In this document: piece after piece, positions 33,724 through 43,344 of the stretch
How the letters are laid out: every line of letters begins with the position of its first letter
Position numbering within the stretch: position 1 is the stretch's first letter
NCBI GenBank assembly: GCA_023374025.1
Contig: SIJG01000025.1
Span: 1,382,610 to 1,446,609, forward strand
Origin: Heterodera schachtii
Taxonomy: Eukaryota > Nematoda > Chromadorea > Rhabditida > Heteroderidae
DNA length: 64,000 bases
Direction: 5' to 3'
Notes under the pieces: model-generated
Database searches by the model: none
What the model was told of the DNA's origin: nothing
The model's input: only the letters and a program-made list of their open reading frames with translations
Position numbers and translations under genes: made by a program

Positions 33724-34528
33724 TGTAAGAAAAATGAAACCCCTAACGGTGGGGTATGGGCCCAAAAAAGGATATGGGCAAAAGGCAAGGGGCCAAAAAT
33801 CAGAACAATCGTACCCAAGTCAGAGAAATTGCTGGCCTTGGTGGGTCGCCCAAAATGGTATGGACAACGGCAAAATAAGCTGGGAAGGCCCGAATCAGGA
33901 ATGCTGGGTTCGGGTGGGAACGAGACTAAGTGGCCAACGGCAGAGCGAGCCGCTGGAAAAGCAAGAATCGGAGGCCCAAAGGTGGCCAAGGGAAAACGAC
34001 AAAGAAAATGTGAGCAATGCAAAAAGGTGAAATGAAATAGAAAAATTTTTTTGTTTGATTTTTATTTTTCCCAAATTTTATAAGCGAAAGTGGTGAAAAA
34101 GGGGGTTTGTCGAGAGAGTTGAAGATCTTCGAAGAGCAGGGCAAAAACGAAGAAGGAAAAGTGTTATGATCTCGAGATCATCCATCTTTCTTTTATATGG
34201 GCTTGGGCCAAAGGGCGGGGCGGGCAATGGGCCAATGGGCGAGCGATGGTACGGTGGGCCGATGGCGAAGACGGGCGGGGTGTGATGTTCAGTGCCGGGA
34301 AGGGTCCGAGGGGAAGAACAACAGACGGCACATTTCCACCAAAGATCCCGTTGATAAGATGCCAATGCCTGTGGGATTAGTCAAACGAGGGGGAGGGAAA
34401 AAGTGGGCCAAGCCCGAGATTAGTAAATTTTGGCAAAAATTATGTTTATATGAGAATTTCCCCTCAGCCCCAAAAAAGAGATTAGCTATTAATTCTACAA
34501 TAAACCCAAAACAAAATTGTCGCAGACA
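33724..34528 (-). repeat. Left LTR (3' LTR of the element), 805 bp
   Basis: From TGTAAGAAAAATG to TGTCGCAGACA. It differs from the right LTR at a small number of sites, so insertion is fairly recent. It overlaps the end of tandem unit 2, which stops 60 bp short of the LTR boundary. Confidence 0.92.
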
Positions 34529-34556
34529 GCCTCCGGCAGGGGGCCTGTGTCCAGTG

Positions 34557-35168
34557 TTAGACCGAAGCCGGGGCCTGATGTGAAGTGCCCTCCTCCTGTT
34601 GCTGGGCTTGGGCTCCGATTGCGGCTTGTTGGTCAGCGAGGATGGGGTTGGCCACCAGTCCAACCGGTCCAACCTGTGCCTGATTTTGCTGAAAATGGAT
34701 CCCCACGGCCCGAAGAGGAATGGGGGCACCCACCGGCCCTTGGTGAGGGCGGTAACGGCGTTTTTTACCCCAAATTTTGTTTGACCCTCGAACTTCCCTG
34801 CTGATTTTCCGCTCGGTCATGAGCACAACCATTCGTTCCATGAGCGTTCGCTGAGCCTTCGTCACCGAGAGCAGGTCAGACAATGAACGGTTTATTGTCC
34901 CGAGCTGGCGACGATGCACTTCGAAGTGGTACTGGGCCATGGCTACTGTTGGTGGGGCCTGAGGCTTTTTGGGGGCAGCTGGTGGCATTGGTGCCGTGGG
35001 TGCTGGTGGCGCGGCAGGGTCAGTCGTTGCAGCAGCGGCTTGGACGGGTGGAGGAGGGGCCACCTGTTGCGGTTGTTGGCCCCAGTAATGGCCATTGGAC
35101 GGCGGTGCCACCAAATAGTAATGGCCGGGAAATGATTGGGCGGGGTAGGACGGGAAAGCACTGTTCAT
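34557..35168 (-). CDS. Accessory ORF between env and the 3' LTR, 203 aa
   Basis: An uninterrupted frame on the element's coding strand, downstream of the env-like region. The first 75 residues are rich in Pro, Ala, Gln and Tyr; a charged, probably helical stretch follows (about 80-125, with R-R-Q-L-G-T-I-N-R-S-L and E-R-M-V-V-L-M-T-E-R), then a second Gln/Ala/Pro-rich tail. No domain was recognised. Other nematode BEL elements are not generally described with a gene here, so it could be a captured host exon, a displaced Gag-like piece or a chance ORF. Overlapping frames on the opposite strand make coding status uncertain. Confidence 0.45.
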   Translation of the reverse strand: MNSAFPSYPAQSFPGHYYLVAPPSNGHYWGQQPQQVAPPPPVQAAAATTDPAAPPAPTAPMPPAAPKKPQAPPTVAMAQYHFEVHRRQLGTINRSLSDLLSVTKAQRTLMERMVVLMTERKISREVRGSNKIWGKKRRYRPHQGPVGAPIPLRAVGIHFQQNQAQVGPVGLVANPILADQQAAIGAQAQQQEEGTSHQAPASV

Positions 35169-35387
35169 TTTTAATTTGTTGGAACAAAGGCTAAATAATC
35201 AAAGGCATATTACACAAATGCTGCGCCAGCATATTGAAAGCGAAAGAAAAAAGGATAAAGAAGGGGAAAAGGAGGGAGGAAGGGAAAAATCACATTGTTC
35301 GCGCACTGTAACGGCGGTTTGGTACCGCATTTGGTCGGCTTCTCACCCCTTCCGGCGCAGCTGTCGCCGCCTGTTCCGTTCCGGCCA

Positions 35388-36443
35388 TTACTGAACAAAC
35401 AGCATGCCGTTAAAGCCGTTCGTTACCGAGCAATAACGAAATGCGATGATGGGCAAAATTATCAAAAACAAACAAACACCAAATGCCAAATGGCTTGAGG
35501 AAGGAGACCCCACGGACTGAAACAATTTTATCTGGGGGAAAGTCACTCCCCCAACGAGAGTGCCCGTCCCTCCCTTGGCCGAACTGATTGGGGGGTAGTC
35601 TTTTTCCCCTACCAGTAGGAACAGTAGGGTTTCTCTCAGCTCGAATACGGTTTTGTCCCCCAGGCAGTCCACCTGACAGCGGGTTTTGATTTCGGGATAA
35701 GGCCAAGAAAGGACGACAGAGTTTGCCTGGCCCCTAGGGGTACACCTGGTGACCCATAAAGTCCCATCCGCGCATTCAATGCTGGCAAATGCTTCACCCC
35801 TTGGGGACGTACATGAGTAGTTGAACCGTCCTCCCGTCCTACAGCTATGACACCCCACCAGGCGACCCGGGGTAATGGTGCATTTGGACGGGGAGTGCTG
35901 TATGGCCAAATGGGTGCCCTCCATTTTTACAATAAGATTAACTGGGGAGTAAGGAAACGCACACCAAATCATCCCCTTACGGAACCAAAATTGCAGTTGG
36001 CCAAATGAGTTAGGGAGTCGTGCCTGTGGGTCATTCATCACTTTTTCTAAGTCATGGTGTCGGCACTGACACTTAACGACTGCCGATTCGTGGTGTACGT
36101 AGCATGAATGACACACCTCATGAGACAGAGTGCAGTTTAGCTTTTTGGCTGCAAATTCAGAGTCACAGTGGAGGTGGGAATGCCATTCGGGGACCAATGC
36201 CGCATGTGAACGGTTAGCAATAAAATCGCTTCCCAAAATTGGTAATGGTGGGAAACCGCTGGGGGTAAAGGTGACAGACAACTTAGCTAACGGCCAATGG
36301 TGGGTAATCCCTGGAGACATAGTTATTTCTTCGGCTTTTGTGGACCCATTAAGCTGCAAAATAATCCCGAGTCTCAATTGGAATTGCCAAACAGGGCACT
36401 TGTACAGCTCATAGGGGTAGGGGGAAAGAGGCGCCGCAAACAA
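35388..36443 (-). CDS. Env-like glycoprotein, C-terminal part, 351 aa
   Basis: Cys-rich ectodomain-like frame (about 20 Cys, spaced C-x-C and C-H-S-C motifs) with a hydrophobic anchor near the C terminus (about residues 315-337) and a short tail. Position 3' of integrase and this Cys pattern fit the phlebovirus-G2-like class II fusion envelopes known from nematode BEL elements of the Cer7/Tas type. It is out of frame with the N-terminal half at 36462-37457; the two join only through a frame change near 36.45 kb, so no single intact envelope is encoded. Confidence 0.6.
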   Translation of the reverse strand: MFAAPLSPYPYELYKCPVWQFQLRLGIILQLNGSTKAEEITMSPGITHHWPLAKLSVTFTPSGFPPLPILGSDFIANRSHAALVPEWHSHLHCDSEFAAKKLNCTLSHEVCHSCYVHHESAVVKCQCRHHDLEKVMNDPQARLPNSFGQLQFWFRKGMIWCAFPYSPVNLIVKMEGTHLAIQHSPSKCTITPGRLVGCHSCRTGGRFNYSCTSPRGEAFASIECADGTLWVTRCTPRGQANSVVLSWPYPEIKTRCQVDCLGDKTVFELRETLLFLLVGEKDYPPISSAKGGTGTLVGGVTFPQIKLFQSVGSPSSSHLAFGVCLFLIILPIIAFRYCSVTNGFNGMLFVQ

Positions 36444-36461
36444 TCTGTAAAATAAGCACGC

Positions 36462-37457
36462 CTAAGAAGGCGAGAGACATCCCTGGCGGATAAAACCGGA
36501 TGCTTCCCTGCAAAAATTGACCCCTGGAAAAGCATCACTTAACTCTGGTACTGATTGATAGGGCTCTAAATCAGAACAAAAGGAGCCCGTACAAGACCCT
36601 GCTGCAGGACAACGCAGCATTGAGGATATGTTGAGTCGGTATGACCGGGTCCAACTGCGGGTTTCTCTGATGCACCGGAGGGCCAACCCTTTTAGGACGA
36701 AGGATAGACTGCCCATGGGTACTGTATGGGGGGTATGGAAAACTAATTCCACCCTTTGGCCAATAGGTAAAAGTGTAAGGGAGGTGACACTGTTGAATAG
36801 GCATTTCGTCCCCCCATGGTCAACAACGCACTCCTCCGTGTCTGCTGAGACTGACACTACTTCCAGGCCGCCATTTACGGAAGAAATTAAGGAAAAAATT
36901 AAAAGGGCCAAAAATGCGAGAAGAGTTGGGGCTAATGCATAACTTAGACGAGTTAAGCGGTTGGGATTGTTGGCATCCTTTCGGGGCGAGATTGGACGGG
37001 AAAACTCCTCGGGACCGGCGACTTCCGACCGATTGGGTGGGTCCGCTCCCCCTATTAAGTTCCGATAGCGGATGACAACCTCGCCTTCATCGTCCGAAGT
37101 TGAAGTTATTTCCCTTATAATTGGTCCTCGACTCCATTGGGCCCTCGGTTCCCGGTTGTGTCCCCGTCTATTCCTCCGACAAAAATTTGGGCACCCTCTC
37201 CAATGATAGTGCACACCATGTCGGCGCAGCCAACACAAAAAACAAAGACAAATAACCAATGCCGCCCCAATTGAGCCGGCAAGTGTGCCGACCACAAAGG
37301 CAAGAAGGAACGGGGAGCAATGGGGGTTAAGCACTCTTTCCCAACACAAATAGCATTTGATGAGGCTACACCCCTCCACTGGCTCGCATTGAATTTGTGA
37401 TGAGATTTTTTCCCCTGCAATTGAATAGGAGATGTGGCACTCAAAACCGCTTGCCAA
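36462..37457 (-). CDS. Env-like glycoprotein, N-terminal part, 331 aa
   Basis: Contains two hydrophobic segments: one at about residues 51-80 and a second at about 178-202 just before an ectodomain-like Cys-containing region, where an internal signal sequence would be expected. Between them is a basic/acidic cytosolic-like loop. The frame begins close to the integrase C-terminal frame. Identification as env rests on position, topology and continuity with the Cys-rich half downstream, not on a diagnostic motif. Confidence 0.5.
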   Translation of the reverse strand: MASGFECHISYSIAGEKISSQIQCEPVEGCSLIKCYLCWERVLNPHCSPFLLAFVVGTLAGSIGAALVICLCFLCWLRRHGVHYHWRGCPNFCRRNRRGHNREPRAQWSRGPIIREITSTSDDEGEVVIRYRNLIGGADPPNRSEVAGPEEFSRPISPRKDANNPNRLTRLSYALAPTLLAFLALLIFSLISSVNGGLEVVSVSADTEECVVDHGGTKCLFNSVTSLTLLPIGQRVELVFHTPHTVPMGSLSFVLKGLALRCIRETRSWTRSYRLNISSMLRCPAAGSCTGSFCSDLEPYQSVPELSDAFPGVNFCREASGFIRQGCLSPS

Positions 37458-37499
37458 CAGGTCCGGGGGAAGGGGCAGTAGATAGGGTGAAGGGTTCCC

Positions 37500-38144
37500 C
37501 TATAATGACCCGGGGGGCGGCGTGGGCCCAATCAACAAAGAATAAGAGGACCAACAGAGCAACCAAAAAGGGAGCGCGGCGGGCCCAATTGAAACGGGGC
37601 GGCCCCTTTGATCCCTCCACGGGGGGCTGACTTTCGGGGAGTGGCGGGCGGTCAGCCCAAGCAAAGTGAATTTTGGCATTCCCTTCCCTCGTTCCATTTC
37701 TTTTCCTCTTATTACGGTACCTCGTTCTGTACTGTCACCGGGGGAAATAGCCTCGGACGGTGGCTCCGACCAATTCCCGTTGCCCTCGAATGGGACCAGC
37801 TGATTCACCGATCTCTCCAATTCTCGTCCCCTTCCCATTGCCACTTTTGCGCTTCTTGGCTTATCGGGAGGAATTAGAGCCACAATTCGCCCGAGAGGCC
37901 AACGATTTCGGGGAATTTCCTCCTGCTGAATTAACAGAATATCCCCAATTCTAGGTGGGCCGATGGCAAAAAGTCGGGGACCAGCATGGGTGTCTTGTGT
38001 CCTGCCCCACAAAATTAAAAGATATTCCCGACTCCAAATTCTCCAAAAGCGACGGAGTGACTCATTCGTCACGTGCCACAAATGCGACAATTTTTCAGAC
38101 GATGAGGGTTGAAAAGCTGGGTCCGGTTCCTCCTGTTCGACCAC
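37500..38144 (-). pseudogene. Integrase C-terminal (DUF5641-like) region
   Basis: The frame carries G-D-I-L-L-I-Q-Q-E-E-I-P-R-N-R-W-P-L-G-R followed by I-V-A-L-I-P, the typical BEL motif (GD-V-L-I...-P-R-x-x-W-P-L-G-R-I), and R-S-V-N-Q-L-V-P-F-E. It follows the integrase core but is separated from it by frame changes between 38.14 and 38.30 kb. It is part of the same polyprotein in an intact element. Confidence 0.75.
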
Positions 38145-38294
38145 CTCATTTGTTGTCTCCCCAGTTCCAATTGGGTCCCTTATCTGACCAAATCAGTTTT
38201 GGAATCCCCCTCCAGGCGACGAACCGTCGAAATGCCGAAAGAAAATCAGCGGCACTTAATGACTCCACCATTTCCAAATGGACCGCCCTACAGC

Positions 38295-39260
38295 TTAGGC
38301 AGATGAAAAGCAAAATCCAAGCCTTTTTTGTCGTTCCTCGGATTTAAAAAGAGTGGGACCTAAACAGTCGAGCCCGACAAAGGTAAATGGCGAACTTGGA
38401 ATTGTTCTTGACGGGGGGAGGGGTGGCATTGCTGGGAGAGCGAATTTAATGGCCTTATCCTCTTTACAAATTAGGCATTCCCTTAAAACGGTCTTAATTA
38501 AGCGACGTGCCCGGGGGCTCCCGGGAAAGAACGATAGGATTTTTAAAATCATCCGATTGAGTGCCGTGAACGAGGCGGGTTTTTAGACGAATTAAGCCGT
38601 CGGGCCCCATAAAAGCGTCGTCCCCAGGGACATTTCATCTGTTCCCTTTTTAGGAGCCATTTTCGGGCCACATTTTTAGACGCCAGAGCAGACGGCTCGG
38701 CCCATTCAAGCTCCCCGAAGAATGGCCACTTATTTCTCGATTTTTCACTGTTCCCCAAAAATTTAAAAAAAATAAAGGACAAGAGGTCGTGGCCAGCAGC
38801 TTGGACCAGCTGCTAAAACGCTGCGGATTTAAGAGGATGGGATTGCGGGGGGTTCAAAAACGGAGGCACTGATTAAATCAGGATGTTCCGGTCCTTGGGT
38901 TTGGAGCTCATCCGGCGGGAAAATAACGTCCCTAAACTCATTGCGCCATTTATTTTCCGATAATTTGAGCCAGTCGGGGCCAAAGTGCCACAGGCCATTG
39001 TTTCTGAACTCCTTGGGTGATGCCCCCCTCGTCCCCAAGTCAGCGGGATTATCTGAGGACCTAACATACCGGAAAATAGCACTTTTTTCTTTCCTTATTT
39101 CGGCCAAACGGTTGGCAATAAAAACGGGTTGAGGGGTGCTGCCGGATAGCCAGGACAAAACAATTTGAGAGTCTGCCCAAAAATACACCTGGTCAAAAGC
39201 CCTTTCAAAATTTGTGGCCACGAAATTTTTGGCCCGAGTCGCTGTGATCAGCCCGAGCAA
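38295..39260 (-). pseudogene. RNase H and integrase region of pol, broken frames
   Basis: 38829-39260 has RNase-H-like text (Y-F-W-A-D-S-Q-I-V-L-S-W-L and V-R-S-S-D-N-P-A-D-L-G-T-R-G), classic for BEL/Pao. 38549-38782 and 38295-38552 give the integrase zinc-binding end (C-L-I-C-K) and the start of the core (F-V-G-L-D-C-L-G-P), in different frames. The reading frame therefore changes at least twice here. Confidence 0.8.
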
Positions 39261-39434
39261 TTCAAGTTTGGGAATAGTTAGGCCATCTTTTTTGAATTTT
39301 TTGGGACGGAGACGCGACTTAGCAAAAAGTAATGAATAAGGACCCGGTCTTCCCTTTGTGCCCTTAGGTAAATCGCTGCGGCAAATGAATTTGGCCCTGC
39401 GTCCGAAAACACATGCAGCTGAAGGGTGGCCTGG

Positions 39435-39880
39435 CTACAGGGGGTTTGCCGTTCCACTCGGAAATGATATGGCCCATGCTTTTACGAATTGCTCCCCAAT
39501 CGGTTCGTCCCATTCCTTACCTAAGTCCCAAAGTGATTGGATGAAAATTTTTGCTTTAACGAGGCAGGGACTGCACAGGCCCAAAGGGTCGAACAATGAA
39601 GCGATTGCGCTAAGGACCCCTCGGCGGGTTGGGGGCAAATCATTAGCCCGGGGGAAGTCAAAATTAATTTGGTCCTTGGCCAAATTCCACAAAATCCCCA
39701 AAACCCTTTGCTCTTCGCCCACCAACACTTCATCAGGAGGGATGCCATGGAAAACGGAGGGATCAGCTGCTACAAATTCGTGGAGACGCATGCCGGCCTT
39801 GCGCATCACTTCTCGGGCCGTTCGACGGCTTTGGCGGCTTCTTCGACTGATTCGCTATAAAGGAGTAAATTATCGACATA
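39435..39880 (-). pseudogene. Reverse transcriptase C-terminal part after a frameshift
   Basis: The frame open from about 39900 downward contains F-Y-V-D-N-L-L, the BEL form of the RT catalytic box, then the connection region ending in F-D-P-L-G-L-C-S-P (a BEL/Pao hallmark) and a W-D-L-G-K-E-W-D-E-P motif. It is one frame away from the 823-codon Gag-Pol ORF; the switch lies near 39.89-39.91 kb in a C/G run. Confidence 0.8.
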
Positions 39881-42234
39881 GAAATTGTGTTCCAGCCCCA
39901 AGGGGTTCCCAAATTCTGATAAATGGTGGCGTAGGACTGAGGCAATAGAAACGGCGATGAGCTCACTCCGAACGCGATCCTCTTGAAGCGGTAAATCACT
40001 AAATTGTCATTTTTCGGGGGTTGGGAGGGGTCCCTAAGCCAGAGAAATTTGGCAACTTCTCGGTCCTCGGTCTTAAGTCCAACGGCCAAGAACGCCTTTT
40101 CAATGTCCCCCAGGACAGGATGAATCGTGGCCCGGAAACGAAGTAAAACCCCAGCCAATCCAGGACGCCATGGCCATCCCACTTCATAACGTCCGTCTTC
40201 AAATTTAATGGAGTCCCGAAAAAGGGCGGTAGCCAATGCTTCATCATTTGGGTCCAGAGGATCGACAATCCCGATGGATTCTCGGCTCCACAGCCGCTCG
40301 TCCGGCTTTTCGGCCTGAACGACTGCTCCGCAGGCCATGGGAGGGCCTAATTGGGGGACTGTGGCCACCGGGGAGCAAAAACCATACATTTCGCCTCCAA
40401 AAAGTGGCCCAAAAACAGTGTCAATGCGGAAAAGACCGGGAAAAATTTCTCGGGATCCCCCAAAAAATCGCCAAAATTCCCGTATTCCCAAAAGAATTTT
40501 TGGTTCCTTTGTTATTACCCCCATTCTGAATCCCTTAGGGCCTTTCGAATGCATTTCTTTTAAATACTCCACCGGTGGGATGATTTTGTCGGTCTGATTC
40601 AGCTCTACCGTCTCCCACCCACCGTCTCTTCGCCGGAGGCGAACCGAAAAACGGGGCGATTTAAACTGCATTGGTTGGGATGGGCTATTCCCCAAAAATC
40701 CCCCCACAGACATATTTTCCTCTGTAATTAGACTGGGACTGATCAGAGAAACGAGATCAGTGGCAATGAAACCCGGCTGGGAACCGGGATCAAAAAAGAC
40801 TGGGACTATCTTTTCGCTCGTACTCGGTACCAAAGAAGTGGGAGACACGGCTTTTTTAGGCCCACTGAAATTGTGTGCCGTTGGAAATCTGGAGCCCAAG
40901 GGAACCAAATTCCCTCCCCTGGCCGGGGTCTTTTCTGGGCTTTTACAAACGAGCAGATGATGCTTTCCCCCGCAGCGGAAACAGAGAGATTTGGAAGAGC
41001 AATGGTCGTGGCGGTGTCCTTCACGAGCGCAGAGAAAACAACGCCCTTGTTCTGCGAGGCGGGCCCTTCTTTGATCCACCGTCCTGTACGAACCACAATT
41101 CGAGGGCTTATGCCCATCGGAGAAGCAAAGGGAACATTCCCGATATCCATTCCCGTTTCGGATTTCCCCAACCACCGGAAAAGAGCGACGGATGGGCTCA
41201 ACAAAACGTGGTGGTGCCCTCGGGGGATGAGGTTGGGTTGGTCCAGGATTGTTGTCCCACGGGGCGTGGACGGCCTCCTTAAGCTTAACCACCCGTGCTA
41301 AGCGTTCCCTCCACTGTTTTGATGTCCAAGGTCCCCCCTCTTCCATTTCCTTATCAAAAAGCTGTGCCTTTATTTCCGTAGGCAATTTTTCTTTAATGGC
41401 CACAGTTAGGAAGGGATTGTTGTCTAAGTTATTACCCAGACTGTCCAATTGTCGACAAATTCTGTCAACATTCTCAGAAAAGGCTCTTAATGATGAGGAA
41501 TGCCCTGTTGGCTTAGCTAAGTGGAAGAGCTCACTATCATCGTCACCATACCGCCCTTTTAAAAGGGCAACGACGATCAGATAATTGGGGTCGGTTAGTT
41601 CGAACCCGTCCACCAAAGTGCGGGCGTTACCCCTTAGGCGACCCACTAAATAGGTGAGTTTTTGCGCGCCCGTCAGAGAGGACATTAGCGTGAATTGTAT
41701 GGAAAAAGCGGCCCAGAATGAGGGCCAGTTGCCTTCGTGCCCATCAAAGTCAGGTAGTTGGAGGGCGGGGAGATTAATCATGGGGCGGATTGCCGGTGCC
41801 TGTGGGGGCTGCACAAGATTGGGAGGTGCTTGGGCGACCAAATTCCGAATCCGGTCAATTTTAAGCTCCAATTTTGTTTGGGTGTCGCAGCCCTCAGAAA
41901 TAAAGTCACCTGGGGACTTCCCCCCTGTCAAAAAACCGGCAAAAAGGTCATTCTCTTCATCTCGGATTTCTTTATCCGGCGATGAAAGGATTGATGTCCA
42001 TTTTTCCAATAGACTTTGGGCCCGAGCGATTTTCCGGGACAAATTTTCGGCTCCGACACTGATGGAATCCAAGGAGGAAGGCTCATTGGGGAGGGCCTCA
42101 AGATTGCCTCCTTGGGCAATGTCGGCGGAAATTGCCGGCATGAGTGATTTGAGCTGCTGCCGAATTATGGCAGACATTTTAAATGGCAAAAGAAAACTCA
42201 AAAAAGCAAAAACCCAAAGGGGCAATAAACTCAA
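39763..42234 (-). CDS. Gag-protease-RT polyprotein, 823 codons, truncated by frameshift
   Basis: An N-terminal coiled or helical region is followed by a DUF1759-like Gag region (L-P-D-F-D-G near residue 180, W-P-S-F-W, then G-R-Y-G-D-D). Zinc knuckles lie around residues 360-440 (C-x-x-C-x-x-x-x-H-x-x-x-x-C and two more). An aspartic protease site is present (F-F-D-P-G-S-Q; note P where D-T/S-G is usual), and the RT N-terminal half includes the G-D-I-E-K-A-F block. The last 40 or so codons after W-G are out of frame with the RT that continues in another frame, so the polymerase is not intact. Start chosen as the first Met of the frame, 43 bp inside the LTR boundary; a later Met at residue 20 is also possible. 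Confidence 0.85.
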   Translation of the reverse strand: MSLLPLWVFAFLSFLLPFKMSAIIRQQLKSLMPAISADIAQGGNLEALPNEPSSLDSISVGAENLSRKIARAQSLLEKWTSILSSPDKEIRDEENDLFAGFLTGGKSPGDFISEGCDTQTKLELKIDRIRNLVAQAPPNLVQPPQAPAIRPMINLPALQLPDFDGHEGNWPSFWAAFSIQFTLMSSLTGAQKLTYLVGRLRGNARTLVDGFELTDPNYLIVVALLKGRYGDDDSELFHLAKPTGHSSSLRAFSENVDRICRQLDSLGNNLDNNPFLTVAIKEKLPTEIKAQLFDKEMEEGGPWTSKQWRERLARVVKLKEAVHAPWDNNPGPTQPHPPRAPPRFVEPIRRSFPVVGEIRNGNGYRECSLCFSDGHKPSNCGSYRTVDQRRARLAEQGRCFLCAREGHRHDHCSSKSLCFRCGGKHHLLVCKSPEKTPARGGNLVPLGSRFPTAHNFSGPKKAVSPTSLVPSTSEKIVPVFFDPGSQPGFIATDLVSLISPSLITEENMSVGGFLGNSPSQPMQFKSPRFSVRLRRRDGGWETVELNQTDKIIPPVEYLKEMHSKGPKGFRMGVITKEPKILLGIREFWRFFGGSREIFPGLFRIDTVFGPLFGGEMYGFCSPVATVPQLGPPMACGAVVQAEKPDERLWSRESIGIVDPLDPNDEALATALFRDSIKFEDGRYEVGWPWRPGLAGVLLRFRATIHPVLGDIEKAFLAVGLKTEDREVAKFLWLRDPSQPPKNDNLVIYRFKRIAFGVSSSPFLLPQSYATIYQNLGTPWGWNTISMSIIYSFIANQSKKPPKPSNGPRSDAQGRHASPRICSS

Positions 42235-42254
42235 AAAAGTGACAAGTGCTCACC

Positions 42255-42276
42255 AGAGCACCAGACTCTTAATCCC
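42255..42276 (-). promoter_or_regulatory. Putative primer binding site resembling a tRNA-Lys(CUU) anticodon arm
   Basis: Directly inside the 5' LTR the plus strand reads agagcaccagactcttaatc then cc. This looks like the end of a D-arm plus the anticodon arm of tRNA-Lys with CTT anticodon. The retroelement RNA would therefore pair with an internal tRNA fragment rather than a tRNA 3' end, as known for Drosophila copia. Inference from sequence resemblance. Confidence 0.5.
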
Positions 42277-43339
42277 TGTAAGAAAAATGAAACCCCTAAC
42301 GGTTGTTGGATGTGATGATATTTAATTATATTAAGTATCGACACGATTACTTTTATTGATTAGTTATTTGTTGATGGGTCAACTCCCATCGACCTTTCTT
42401 TGTTATTTGTGTTATTTTGCATTTCGGTGTTTTATTTTCGGACTCTCTAATTTGACTCCGTCGTTATTTTATTATTATTTTGTGATTCTAATTTTATTGT
42501 TTTATTCATTTAATAAATTTATCTTGTTTGTGTGTTAGCAAAACACAACACTAACGGTGGGGTATGGGCCAAAAAAAGGATATGGGCAAAAGGCAAGGGG
42601 CCAAAAATCAGAACAATCGTACCCAAGTCAGAGAAATTGCTGGCCTTGGTGGGTCGCCCAAAAATGGTATGGACAACGGCAAAATAAGCTGGGAAGGCCC
42701 GAATCAGGAATGCTGGGTTCGGGTGGGAACGAGACCAAGTGGCCAACGGCAGAGCGAGCCGCTGGAAAAGCAAGAATCGGAGGCCCAAAGGTGGCCAAGG
42801 GAAAACGACAAAGAAAATGTGAGCAATGCAAAAAGGTGAAATGAAATAGAAAAATTTTTTTGTTTGATTTTTATTTTTCCCAAATTTTATAAGCGAAAGT
42901 GGTGAAAAAGGGGGTTTGTCGAGAGAGTTGAAGATCTTCGAAGAGCAGGGCAAAAACGAAGAAGGAAAAGTGTTATGATCTCGAGACTCATCCATCTTTC
43001 TTTTATATGGGCTTGGGCCAAAGGGCGGGGCGGGCAATGGGCCAATGGGCGAGCGATGGTACGGTGGGCCGATGGCGAAGACGGGCGGGGTGTGATGTTC
43101 AGTGCCGGGAAGGGTCCGAGGGGAAGAACAACAGACGGCACATTTCCACCAAAGATCCCGTTGATAAGATGCCAATGCCTGTGGGATTAGTCAAACGAGG
43201 GGGAGGGAAAAAGTGGGCCAAGCCCGAAATTAGTAAATTTTGGCAAAAACTATGTTTATACGAGAATTTCCCCTCAGCCCAAAAAAAAGAGATTAGCTAT
43301 TAATTCTACAATAAACCCAAAACAAAATTGTCGCAGACA
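42277..43339 (-). repeat. Right LTR (5' LTR of the element), interrupted by an insertion
   Basis: Same LTR as at 33724-34528, with 255 bp of extra DNA after position 42303. After the insert the LTR resumes at ctaacggtgg and ends ...TGTCGCAGACA at 43339, followed by the target duplication GCACC. The LTR promoter, if any, should lie here on the minus strand. Confidence 0.92.
42304..42550. mobile_element. 247-bp insertion in the right LTR (TGTTG...CAACA)
   Basis: The insert begins TGTTGGATGTG and ends ACACAACA, flanked on both sides by CTAACGGT (42296-42303 and 42551-42558), which occurs once in the other LTR copies. TG...CA ends suggest a solo LTR, but an 8-bp duplication is longer than usual for LTR elements, so a short DNA transposon is also possible. 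Confidence 0.75.
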
Positions 43340-43344
43340 GCACC

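Larger units (their letters stand above)
29896..34468 (+). repeat. Tandem duplication, unit 2
   Basis: Second copy of the 4.58-kb unit (offset 4575-4578). It repeats the HTH member C 3' half (29896-30290), the relics (30554-30964 and 31754-32008), the hAT element and the LTR. Here the LTR is complete and continues into the BEL retrotransposon. Confidence 0.93.
33724..43339 (-). mobile_element. BEL/Pao LTR retrotransposon with env-like region, 9.6 kb
   Basis: The element has two LTRs, TG...CA ends and a perfect 5-bp target duplication GCACC (33719-33723 and 43340-43344). Coding strand is minus. Order from 5' to 3': right LTR, leader with tRNA-like primer site, Gag with DUF1759-like region and zinc knuckles, protease, reverse transcriptase, RNase H, integrase with DUF5641-like end, env-like region, extra Pro/Ala/Gln-rich ORF, left LTR. 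This order and the fused Gag-Pol mark the BEL/Pao (Semotivirus) group. Its internal region is richer in GC than the host DNA. Frame breaks in RT, around integrase and within env show that it is defective. Confidence 0.93.

Noticed and set aside
40236..42325. Long plus-strand ORFs across the BEL gag-pol region
   Set aside because: The minus strand carries recognisable Gag, protease and RT motifs; the plus-strand frames have none and reflect the higher GC content.
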